NCBI GenBank assembly: GCA_977017575.1
Contig: CDRNVI010000082.1
Span: 1 to 55,264, forward strand
Reading direction: 5' to 3'
Length of the DNA: 55,264 nt
Source of the DNA: Paramoeba atlantica
Lineage: Eukaryota > Discosea
Shown: positions 1 through 7,889 of the stretch, piece after piece
Numbering within the stretch: position 1 is the stretch's first letter
Layout of the letters: every line of letters starts with the position of its first letter
Made by a program: the position numbers and the translations under genes
The notes under the pieces: model-generated
Databases searched by the model: none
Seen by the model: only the letters and a program-made list of their open reading frames with translations
What the model was told of the DNA's origin: nothing

Positions 1-497
1 AATAATTTTTCCAAAATGGTTTCCCCTATTGTATTTTGATAGTTTGGGACCTACACTAGCTTTCTACGCAGTTGTTTTCGCAAGGTATCACTTCTTCGAA
101 CTGTGGTGCGCCCCCCAAAATGACCCATTTTTGACTAAAAAAGGTGAAAAAGTATTTTTCGGACCTAAAGGGGCATTTTTGTGTCGAAAAAATGGTATGG
201 TTGGAGTCGCATTCTCTACCCAATACGTTCGGTAGGCTTTCATTCATGCCTGCGAGTGATTTCCCACGCGCAAATGTCGGATTTAGTGCTCTGAGAGCAA
301 AAATATGCGAAAATGACCCCATTTGTACCCGAAATTTGGCTATTTTTGGCTATAATCTTTCCGTTTTCCAGGCTAAATTTTCTTTTTTAGGCTCTTCGTT
401 AAACGCGGCGGTAGTTTTCAACGCGAAGCGCGCAGCATGAGTGACTTCTAAGTTGAAAGCAACCACCGCGTTTAACGAAGAGCCTAAAAAAGAAAAT
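1..497 (-). repeat. Hairpin-capped element HCE-B, body plus cap, cut by window start
   Basis: Positions 1-497 match 40152-40640 on the opposite strand almost base for base: the same cap, then the same A/T-rich body. The body reads from the cap at 380-496 back towards position 1 and continues outside the window. No coding capacity is credible; the short ORFs in it are chance openings. It is one of at least seven related copies in the window. HCE is a working label of mine; no known family is recognised. Confidence 0.8.
380..496. repeat. 117-bp cap palindrome of HCE element
   Basis: Two ~43-bp arms, beginning TTCTTTTTTAGGCTCTTCG and continuing through AAACGCGG to TTTTCAAC, form a near-perfect inverted repeat around a ~29-nt loop (GCGAAGCGCGCAGCATGAG and following). 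The loop keeps one orientation relative to the element body in all copies, so the palindrome belongs to the element and is not a random foldback. Other copies start near 11630, 29085, 38080, 38352, 40152 and 41351; half copies lie at 37391 and 42043. Confidence 0.9.
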
Positions 498-658
498 TAT
501 ACCTCCTAGGTATAATAACCCGGACGGTGGTTTAGTAAAACTTTTTTATTATTTTACAATATAAGTTTTACTAATTTTTGCGAGCACTGTATAATAGAGT
601 ACACATGTGTTTCGCTGCATGTACAGCATATTTACAAATCTAATATTTTTTGTAATGA

Positions 659-1489
659 ATGTTCTCATCATGTACTTTTTTTTCTTTGTTCGGGCTTCAC
701 ACAGTTCATAACGCTGACGTCCCTGCGCGACGAGTATTAGCGGGAAAGGTGCGAGCGACGAATTTCCCGCAAGAATATCAACTTTCACGATTTATTGAGG
801 ATGTAAAAAATCCGCATTCTCTATGGAATTCTTCAAATCATGCCTGCGATTGGAAGGGTGTGACTTGTCAGGACGATCTACAAGTCACGGGAATCGATTG
901 GCGTGATATGGATCTTAAAGGGTCTCTCCATTGGGATTGGCTACCGTATTCTTTGCTATCCTTTAGCGGAACACACAATAAGCTCTCGGGAGAGGTGGTG
1001 CTCAATACGTTGCCCCCACATCTTTCCTACTTTGACGCAACTAAGAATTTCTTTAGCGGCAAGCTAGATTTGTGTCATTTCACGCACTCATTGCAACATT
1101 TTTTGATAAATACTAATAAGTTGGAAGGCTCTCTGGACCTTACTCAGTTACCGCCTCATTTGGAACATTTGGGAATTTCGCGGAACAAGTTTTCTGGTGC
1201 CGTTCGTTTTGATCGCCTGCCTCCAAGTTTACTTTATTTTGACTTATCGCACAACACATTTACGGGGCCTCTCCACGTACAGAACTTACCTTCGAAACTT
1301 CAAGCATTCTTCTGTAATAACAATTGTTTCAGTGGCTTAGTGTTGATTGACAATCTTCCGACACAGCTAGAGCATTTCACTATGAATATGAACTTCAGAC
1401 TTTTTGGTCGAATTGACAAGTCCATTCTTCCTGCGACTTTGCTGAATTTTAATATAGCTAACACAAAGATTTTTTTGACAAGGCAGTAA
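659..1489 (+). CDS. Small leucine-rich-repeat protein, Cys-capped (LRR-1)
   Basis: 276 residues. A short hydrophobic N terminus (CTFFSLFGLHTVHNA, residues ~5-19) looks like a signal peptide, so the protein is probably secreted or enters the ER. Next comes a helix-like segment (LSRFIEDVKN) and a cap motif ACDWKGVTCQDD (~63-74) resembling the LRRNT_2 cap of plant LRR proteins. About seven repeats of ~23 residues follow, with the pattern LPxxLxxLxLxxNxFSGxVxL. No transmembrane segment, GPI signal or kinase domain is visible. It is the first of seven paralogues in the window and lies directly upstream of the Cys-less LRR-2. Ligand and function are unknown; such small LRR proteins could be surface or secreted binding proteins, which is inference. 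Confidence 0.85.
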   Translation: MFSSCTFFSLFGLHTVHNADVPARRVLAGKVRATNFPQEYQLSRFIEDVKNPHSLWNSSNHACDWKGVTCQDDLQVTGIDWRDMDLKGSLHWDWLPYSLLSFSGTHNKLSGEVVLNTLPPHLSYFDATKNFFSGKLDLCHFTHSLQHFLINTNKLEGSLDLTQLPPHLEHLGISRNKFSGAVRFDRLPPSLLYFDLSHNTFTGPLHVQNLPSKLQAFFCNNNCFSGLVLIDNLPTQLEHFTMNMNFRLFGRIDKSILPATLLNFNIANTKIFLTRQ

Positions 1490-1629
1490 GAGATTCTTGT
1501 TTTGTTTCAAAACGAAATTACCGTACGTACCCCCTGACTGTACACGACGAAAACTGAAAAATCTGGTTTTTCGGGGGGTTTCAGGGCGTGTGCAAAGTGA
1601 GGGAGTGTGCAAAGTCATGAAGTAGCACT

Positions 1630-1914
1630 ACCGTATACCCCCCCAGTAACAGAGATTTGGCCATTTTTGGGCTGATCCCCAGTAACAAGGATTTGGCCCG
1701 GGAGGGTGGTTGGAGGGGGGGGGGATATTTGGGAGGGTGGAGGTGGCTGGGCAGGGTGAGGGTGGTTGCGCGCGAGCGAGTGGCGTATTTGCGGGGTTGA
1801 CTGGGCAGAAAATTAACGCAATCATGAACAAAAAAGATGAACCAAAACCCGCCCAGTAACAAGGATTTGGCCATGTTGGTCCAAAATCAATTCTATTACT
1901 GGGGGGTATACGGT
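1630..1914. mobile_element. MITE D, copy 1 (TIR ACCGTATACCCCCC)
   Basis: The 285-bp element starts ACCGTATACCCCCCCAGTAA and ends with the reverse complement TTACTGGGGGGTATACGGT. Inside, the motif CAGTAACAAGGATTTGGCC recurs three times (near 1647, 1680 and 1853), with G-rich spacer between. A second full copy lies at 35106-35398 and a 72-bp copy holding only the two ends at 34927-34998. Non-autonomous; superfamily not recognised, no clear target-site duplication. Confidence 0.8.
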
Positions 1915-2385
1915 AAATACTTAGAGGGGTGACTCCTATCCAGGCGCTTCTAGGCGCTTCCAGTGAACTTCTATGGAGTTCAGACTTGGTAATTTGAGGA
2001 CAAGCAACATAAACCCCCCTATGGGGGGACATGGGGGGGGCACACCTTTTTTATTTTCTGAAATATTGTCCAAGGAAGTGACAGATTGGGCCGCGGCTAT
2101 CATTCTGGTGAGGTAATAAGACATTTTGCACTGCGTCAGCAAGAGATGAATGGCGTAAATTGTTGTTGTTTTTGTTGGTAACAAGAGCGCCTGCAATACC
2201 CTCATGCAAGCGCCTCAAATACCACTCCGGTTCTCGGGCTCCGCCCGAGTACGGGGAGGCAAGACTCTCCTAGATTTTTTTCTATCCTAGTTATAGACAT
2301 TTATAGGCTAGTTGTAGGCATCTGGGAATTTCTCTAACTTTACACAGAAGACACTTATACTCTCATTTTTTTCTATTAACCCTCT
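1915..2385. other. Intergenic, nothing recognised
   Basis: 471 bases between MITE D and LRR-2. They contain a C/G-run-rich stretch (about 2013-2042) and an A/T-rich leader with pyrimidine tracts just before the LRR-2 start, which could serve as a trans-splice acceptor region. No gene, RNA or repeat family is identified. Confidence 0.4.
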
Positions 2386-3141
2386 ATGTTATTACTCCCT
2401 ACTTGTGCTCAAGACTTCTCTTCACGGGCAGGACGTATTCAGCACGCTGTTCTACCCCCGGAGATACAACTTGGGCGGTTGGTTCGTAATATTTCGAATC
2501 CTCATTCCACGTGGCTGCGGAGCTCACCGCCTGAGGAGTGGAATGGTGTATTTATCGGCAACGGCATCATTGAAGTACTGCGATGGAGGGGCATGAATCT
2601 CAAAGGTACAATTCCTTGGGAATATCTCCCCGCTTATCTAGTGACACTTTCTTTGCTGGAAAACGAACTAGAGGGTACCCTTAGCACTTCTTGTCTTCCT
2701 TCTTCACTTTTGGCGCTGCAACTTGGTTGCAACCAGTTTGCTGGAAGCCCAGATCTTGCAACTCTCCCTGCTTCCTTAATTACGCTTGGTCTCCATCAGA
2801 ACAAGTTCTCTGGGAAGCTAGATCTGGAAGTTCTGCCACGTGAGCTGCGCTACGCCACTTTTGAGCGTAATTCCTACCATGGGGAACTTTGTCTCACGTC
2901 CTTGCTACCAAGTACACTGCGTGAACTGGACGTGAGTCGATGTTATTTTTCCGGTTTTCTAGATTTGCGAGATCTTCAGCCCATGAGGATGGTGAGGATG
3001 AGAAGGAACTATTTCACGCGTGTTATTCCAGCCTCATCTGATCTTCCTTTTTATGTACACTACGAATGGCAATATTCGGTGGTGGAGCTGCCATCAAAAT
3101 TCTGGCTCACCAGCTCACTTCTGGACTACTACAAGGACTAA
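2386..3141 (+). CDS. Small leucine-rich-repeat protein, Cys-less cap (LRR-2)
   Basis: 251 residues. The short hydrophobic start (MLLLPTCAQ) is a weak signal peptide. The conserved stretch LPPEIQLGRLVRNISNPHST and the cap EEWNGVFIGNG follow; the two cap cysteines of LRR-1 are absent while the Trp and Gly are kept. About six LP-SL-LxLxxNxFxG repeats come next, with the last ones irregular. It is closest to LRR-4 at 15214: both share the SNP-ST-W and W-N-G pattern and both follow a Cys-capped paralogue. Role unknown. Loss of both cysteines together suggests that the cap folds without the usual disulfide. Confidence 0.85.
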   Translation: MLLLPTCAQDFSSRAGRIQHAVLPPEIQLGRLVRNISNPHSTWLRSSPPEEWNGVFIGNGIIEVLRWRGMNLKGTIPWEYLPAYLVTLSLLENELEGTLSTSCLPSSLLALQLGCNQFAGSPDLATLPASLITLGLHQNKFSGKLDLEVLPRELRYATFERNSYHGELCLTSLLPSTLRELDVSRCYFSGFLDLRDLQPMRMVRMRRNYFTRVIPASSDLPFYVHYEWQYSVVELPSKFWLTSSLLDYYKD

Positions 3142-3775
3142 GTTCCACTACAAGGACTTAGTTCTAAAATAGAAGATCGTAATTAACTGAACTGTTTTGT
3201 TGTTCATAATCGAAATTAATTTTAATGTTTCTTTTATCAAAACTTTGCCTTGATATTGTCAAGATAACGTGCAGTAATTTATTTCCGAAAAAAGGTCAAA
3301 AGGGACTTTTTTCCCCAAAAAGCTTTTAACTTCGTATTTTATTTAATAAACTGTACCAAAGAAGAAAATTTATGACCTTTACCTTGGTTCTGGTTCTGAG
3401 CCTGGAAAAAGATTTTAAATTCTTTAAACAGTGGATTACAAGAAGTCCCTAATTCACATAGTGCGGTACAGGCTTCTATCACCACGTCATCCAAGATTCC
3501 CAATTACAAAACGTGATGCAGTCAGACATTTTACAGCTTATGCAAAGAAAAATGATAGAGCGGAGTCGTGTGAGCAACAAAAATATGATGCTTAATCACT
3601 CGCTTAGGTAATACAGAAAATGTGTCTGCGAAACTACCACGAAACAAAATCAAGTTTTTTTTCACCCGAAAAAAGTTACAGCAGTGCTTTTTAGTTCGTA
3701 AAAAGCAATTTTTTACTAAAACGTTTTATTTTTTTCAAAGCAGAACACCATTTTTTTACTTCTCTGTCACAAAAC
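3142..3775. other. Intergenic, nothing recognised
   Basis: 634 A/T-rich bases with poly-T runs (about 3655-3760) immediately before the next start codon, consistent with a polypyrimidine/trans-splice acceptor region. No gene or repeat family seen. Confidence 0.4.
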
Positions 3776-6700
3776 ATGTTTAATTATTCTACCGTGTCTC
3801 ACTTCTACTGGGCGCAGTTAAAACATTCTTCGGCGCTTCGAGATTCTATTCTGAATCCTGATTACATCAGGTTTGCTCATTTTATTAAGGCGCAGTGGTG
3901 CACACCTCAAAAACCGGCATGGACCGACAACGCTTCTCGTCGCGAGACCATTTCCGTATCCAGCCCTTCCGACAACGTAGTTTTGGGTGAATACCCAACA
4001 GCAACGGAGATGGAAATTGATCAAGCCGTAAAAGCTGCTGAGTTGAGCCGTATAAAATGGAGAAGGGTCTCCGCGCAACATCGTTTCACTCGCTTGCTTT
4101 ACGTCTGCGAGGCTTTAGGGAGGAAGGACGTACTACAGCGACTGGCTCGAACGGAGGCGCTCCAAACAGGCATTCCGCTACGGATAATATCCGCTCAATT
4201 GCGCAACTTGCTACAGCAGTTTACTTCAAGTCTACACGACTGTATGCGAAACCGACATCAGTCATTACATGACTCTCACAAGGATGTTACAACTACCAAA
4301 AAATGCTTTATGACGAATTGCACGTGTTGTTTATTTTCGGAGAACGTTTTAACGTGTGACGAAGGAAACAGCACTTCTCTCGCTTTTCCCACTCCTGCAC
4401 AATTTATTGACCGAAAATCTCATCGTCAACATCTTCAGAAAATGTGCGACGACGTGTCAAATAGTTCTGGGCGCACACCCGGGGTCGTTGCTGTTTTCGG
4501 CACGCCTGTTTCTCCATTATTTTACGGCCTGTGGAGTGTGTTAAATATTTTGGCACGTGGGGACACAGTGGTATGGAAACCTCACGAGAGTGTTCCACTT
4601 AGCGCCTTGGCGTTGGCCCATTCCCTATCACATGTTCCTTTTTCTGACCGCGGGATCACTCCACAAAAACTTGGCACCAATACCACAAAAAACTCTGATG
4701 AAGCAGAGCATCTATTTACGGATGCGGGCGGAATTTCTCTCGCGTTACCTGTTGGCTCAATTAATGTAATCCTTGGCAGAGGCAAGGGATGCGTTGGCGA
4801 GTCATTATCGCGACATTTTTTGGTCCAAAGTGTACGTGTTGCGAACGAGGCCAATCCTGCTGCAGAGTTTAAAACATGTAGGGTTACCGATTCTAGTACA
4901 AATTCCACCCCATCGAAGGGCTTAGAGACATCATCACCGACCTACCTTACCGGGTATTTCGACACCCCTACCGTAACCCATCGTATCTGGCCCGATCTCA
5001 CACGTCTACCTGAAAAACACAGCTCCTCTTCCGACCCCGTCGTTCGTTTCTTTTCTCAGTGCTTTCACAAGATGTCAACCAAGAATCAAGAACCCACCAA
5101 CTCCCCTTCCCCTCTTTCCTTCAAAGAATACACCAACATGGCACTTCAAATCGCCCACTCCCACTGTTTCCTCCCCATGGGATACAGCCTCCCCCATTGT
5201 TCTATGATTCTACTCCCCTCCTCCCCGTATCGGTTTCACCGAACCTCGGGAGCCTCCCCAAAATCTTTCTCAGAGGCGCCCTCTCAAGGGTCCTCGAACT
5301 CCTTGTTAAAGGATGCCCTCCCAAGACCTCACTCAGAGGCTCACTCTCGGGGGACCTCAAAACCTCTCTTAGAGAAATCCCCCTCAAAAGAGGATTCCCT
5401 ATCACAGGCGCTCTCTCAGGGAACCTCGAAACCCCTATCAAAGGATTCTCCTCCAAAAACTCTCTCACAGAGCATTCCCCCAAACCCTCTCTCACAGGGT
5501 ACTCCCCCAAGCCCTCTCTCACAGAGTATTCCCCTCTCCAAACTCAATCCTCCATCACAGGATTCCCCCTGTCCCTCCCCTACCTCTTCTTCCCCTACCT
5601 CTTCTTCCCCTACCTCTTCTTCCCCTATCTCCCCTACCTCTTCCTCCCCTATCTCCCCTACCTCTTCCTCCCCTACCTCTTCTTCCCCTATCTCCCCTAC
5701 CTCTTCCTCCCCTACCTCTTCTTCCCCTATCTCCCCTACCTCTTCCTCCCCTATATCTTCTCCCCCTATCTCTTCCTCCCCTAACTCTTCCCCTATATCC
5801 CCTAGCTCCTCCCCTACCTCTTCTTCCCCTAACTCCTCCCCTACCTCTTCTCCCCCTACCTCCTCTTCCCCTATCTCCCCTACCTCTTCCTCCCCTATCT
5901 CCCCTACCTCTTCCTCCCCTACCTCTTCTTCCCCTATCTCCCCTACCTCTTCCTCCCCTATATCTTCTCCCCCTATCTCTTCCTCCCCTAACTCTTCCCC
6001 TATATCCCCTAGCTCCTCCCCTATCTCCCCTACCTCTTCCCCTATATCCCCTAGCTCCTCCCCTACCTCTTCTTCCCCTAACTCCTCCCCTACCTCTTCT
6101 CCCCCTACCTCCTCTTCCCCTATCTCCCCTACCTCTTCCTCCCCTATCTCCCCTACCTCTTCCTCCCCTATCTCCCCTACCTCTTCCTCCCCTACCTCTT
6201 CTTCCCCTATCTCCCCTACCTCTTCCTCCCCTACCTCTTCTTCCCCTATCTCCCCTACCTCTTCCTCCCCTATATCTTCTCCCCCTATCTCTTCCTCCCC
6301 TAACTCTTCCCCTATATCCCCTAGCTCCTCCCCTACCTCTTCTTCCCCTAACTCCTCCCCTACCTCTTCTCCCCCTACCTCCTCTTCCCCTATCTCCCCT
6401 ACCTCTTCCTCCCCTATCTCCCCTACCTCTTCCTCCCCTACCTCTTCTTCCCCTATCTCCCCTACCTCTTCCTCCCCTATATCTTCTCCCCCTATCTCTT
6501 CCTCCCCTAACTCTTCCCCTATATCCCCTAGCTCCTCCCCTATCTCCCCTACCTCTTCCCCTATATCCCCTAGCTCCTCCCCTACCTCTTCTTCCCCTAA
6601 CTCCTCCCCTACCTCTTCTCCCCCTACCTCCTCTTCCCCTATCTCCCCTACCTCTCCTCCCCCCATCCACCCCCTCCTCCACGCCCTCACCCACGCCCTA

Positions 6701-7300
6701 CGCCCCGGACACGCCCTCGACCCCCACACCGCCCTCGGCCCCCTGCGACGTCCCCAGGACGCCGTAACCTGCCTGGCCTACCTCAGGGCGTGCCAGCAGT
6801 CCCGCGGGTGGGACCTCGTCGCCGGGGGGTTCACCGTGGCCCTCCCCGGGGGGTGCTACCTGGCCCCCGCGGTGGTGTACCGGCACGTGGAGGTAGAGGG
6901 GGGGCGGGAGGGGGAGGGGGAGGAGAGGGGCAACGAGGTAGAGGGGAAAGACCGCTCCCGCAAGGGAGGGTTGGGGGAGGGGGAGGGGAAAAGGGATGAA
7001 AAGAAGATAAAGGAGAGGAAGAATAAGGGTGTCGAGTGGATAGGCTCGGGAGAAGGGGGAGGAGAGGGGGGAACGAGGGGGATGGAGGGGGGAGAGGGAA
7101 AAGAGGGGGGGGATAAGGGGGTGGTGTGTTCCAACACTATGGAGGAGGCTATGGTACGTCTGTACCGCTCCTTGGAGAAGTTGATAGAGGACTGTCCCCG
7201 GGGTCCGATTCTTCATGTAGTGAGTGTCGGGGATGGAAGAGGGGGCAAGAATGAGTGCGGTGAGGCGTTCAAGGAGAAGGGGGGAAGGGGATGTGCCTGA
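3776..7300 (+). CDS. Aldehyde-dehydrogenase-like protein with giant Ser/Pro/Thr insertion
   Basis: 1174 residues. The N-terminal ~430 residues follow the aldehyde dehydrogenase (ALDH) fold: an early strand with VLGEYPTATEMEIDQAVKAA, the NAD-binding-domain stretch GVVAVFGTPVSPLFYGLWS (~240-258), VVWKPHESVPLSALALA, and VGSINVILGRG (the family's GAVNVVxG). A C-terminal block after the insertion, GHALDPHTALGPLRRPQDAV with YLAPAVVY, matches the ALDH stretch GDPxDPxTxLGPL. The catalytic Glu motif (ELGGK) is not found; a Cys in PMGYSLPHCSMI may sit at the catalytic-Cys position, which is uncertain. Between them lie ~360 residues of SPTSSSPISP repeats. The final ~90 residues are a Gly/Glu-rich tract, and ALDH-like C-terminal residues are missing unless the frame changes near 7300. 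Probably a pseudoenzyme or a much altered ALDH; substrate not inferable. Confidence 0.7.
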   Translation: MFNYSTVSHFYWAQLKHSSALRDSILNPDYIRFAHFIKAQWCTPQKPAWTDNASRRETISVSSPSDNVVLGEYPTATEMEIDQAVKAAELSRIKWRRVSAQHRFTRLLYVCEALGRKDVLQRLARTEALQTGIPLRIISAQLRNLLQQFTSSLHDCMRNRHQSLHDSHKDVTTTKKCFMTNCTCCLFSENVLTCDEGNSTSLAFPTPAQFIDRKSHRQHLQKMCDDVSNSSGRTPGVVAVFGTPVSPLFYGLWSVLNILARGDTVVWKPHESVPLSALALAHSLSHVPFSDRGITPQKLGTNTTKNSDEAEHLFTDAGGISLALPVGSINVILGRGKGCVGESLSRHFLVQSVRVANEANPAAEFKTCRVTDSSTNSTPSKGLETSSPTYLTGYFDTPTVTHRIWPDLTRLPEKHSSSSDPVVRFFSQCFHKMSTKNQEPTNSPSPLSFKEYTNMALQIAHSHCFLPMGYSLPHCSMILLPSSPYRFHRTSGASPKSFSEAPSQGSSNSLLKDALPRPHSEAHSRGTSKPLLEKSPSKEDSLSQALSQGTSKPLSKDSPPKTLSQSIPPNPLSQGTPPSPLSQSIPLSKLNPPSQDSPCPSPTSSSPTSSSPTSSSPISPTSSSPISPTSSSPTSSSPISPTSSSPTSSSPISPTSSSPISSPPISSSPNSSPISPSSSPTSSSPNSSPTSSPPTSSSPISPTSSSPISPTSSSPTSSSPISPTSSSPISSPPISSSPNSSPISPSSSPISPTSSPISPSSSPTSSSPNSSPTSSPPTSSSPISPTSSSPISPTSSSPISPTSSSPTSSSPISPTSSSPTSSSPISPTSSSPISSPPISSSPNSSPISPSSSPTSSSPNSSPTSSPPTSSSPISPTSSSPISPTSSSPTSSSPISPTSSSPISSPPISSSPNSSPISPSSSPISPTSSPISPSSSPTSSSPNSSPTSSPPTSSSPISPTSPPPIHPLLHALTHALRPGHALDPHTALGPLRRPQDAVTCLAYLRACQQSRGWDLVAGGFTVALPGGCYLAPAVVYRHVEVEGGREGEGEERGNEVEGKDRSRKGGLGEGEGKRDEKKIKERKNKGVEWIGSGEGGGEGGTRGMEGGEGKEGGDKGVVCSNTMEEAMVRLYRSLEKLIEDCPRGPILHVVSVGDGRGGKNECGEAFKEKGGRGCA
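5575..6660 (+). repeat. 1.1-kb pyrimidine-rich coding minisatellite
   Basis: Nearly pure C/T on the + strand, built from short blocks such as TCCCCTACCTCTTC. A higher-order unit containing the block ATATCTTCTCCCCCTATCTC recurs at about 5752, 5962, 6271 and 6479, spaced ~209 or ~309 bp. It encodes Ser/Pro/Thr repeats within the ALDH-like protein. The - strand is also open in two frames throughout, purely because the unit lacks stop-forming triplets. Confidence 0.9.
6890..7110 (+). repeat. Purine-rich, G-run coding tract
   Basis: Strand bias flips here from pyrimidine to purine: runs of GGGGGAGGGGGAGG and GAAAAGAGG. It encodes Gly/Glu/Lys-rich sequence in the tail of the ALDH-like protein. The G-runs could form quadruplexes in the RNA or coding strand. 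Confidence 0.6.
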
Positions 7301-7821
7301 CGTAATGTCTTTTTTTGATAGGATACCATGGAACTACAGTGGTGGTCAGCGACATGTACGCCCCCCTACAGGTTTTGTGGTTTATCCCACTTTAAAAATT
7401 TTCTGTATACCACCGTTTTTCGACCCAATCGTTCCGAATCCGCGTACTTTTCCCACTGGTGAAATCCTGTATCATACACGCTGTACCTAAACTCAAGATT
7501 AAACAGCCAAAAACGCGAAATGTTTTTACAGACTACGATTCATGTGACCCCCCCTTTAAATTTCGCCCAGTTTCACCCGACAAAACCAAATGACTCCAAG
7601 CACTATGTTTTCCAAATCATCGTCACCAAAAAAAGATATGCGGTCGTAGCTCGTCTTTAAGAATCCCTCACAATGAACGCGGGCAACGTGATTTACGGTA
7701 GAACCGCCCACCATTAAAATTTTGAGCTTGAGAAGTCGGTCTTCCCCCAAGTTACTGGACTGGTAGTCCATGAGCTCTTTGGCCATGACATAGCCATCAT
7801 ACACCTTGTGTCTTGTGAAAA
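7301..7821. other. Intergenic with two unassigned ORFs
   Basis: A + frame overlapping the end of the ALDH-like gene stays open to 7490 and reads SFFDRIPWNYSGGQRH. It could be an alternative C terminus reached by a shift in the purine run near 7280-7290, unproven. A - strand ORF of 82 residues (7556-7804) has no recognised domain. Otherwise nothing seen. Confidence 0.3.
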
Positions 7822-7849
7822 ATAAAGATACAGTTTCTGTACCTTGTTG
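7822..7849 (+). ncRNA. Spliced-leader exon-like sequence at LINE 5' flank
   Basis: Reads ATAAAGAT followed by ACAGTTTCTGTACCTTGTTG, the conserved 3' part of the euglenozoan SL exon (trypanosomatid consensus CAGTTTCTGTACTWTATTG). It is followed not by the GT donor and SL intron but by 40 bases of leader and then the first LINE ORF. This is either the 5' end of a retrotransposed trans-spliced transcript or part of an SL target site of the RLE-type LINE. An identical 28-mer occurs at 11800. Confidence 0.7.
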
Positions 7850-7889
7850 AATTATTTTTCAATTTTGTACTAAACGTATCTTCCGGAGC

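Noticed and set aside
5416-6729. Long - strand frames (437 and 379 codons, Glu/Gly- and Arg/Gly-rich)
   Set aside because: They exist only because the repeat lacks stop-forming triplets in those frames; no conserved domain, and they oppose the transcription direction of the real gene.
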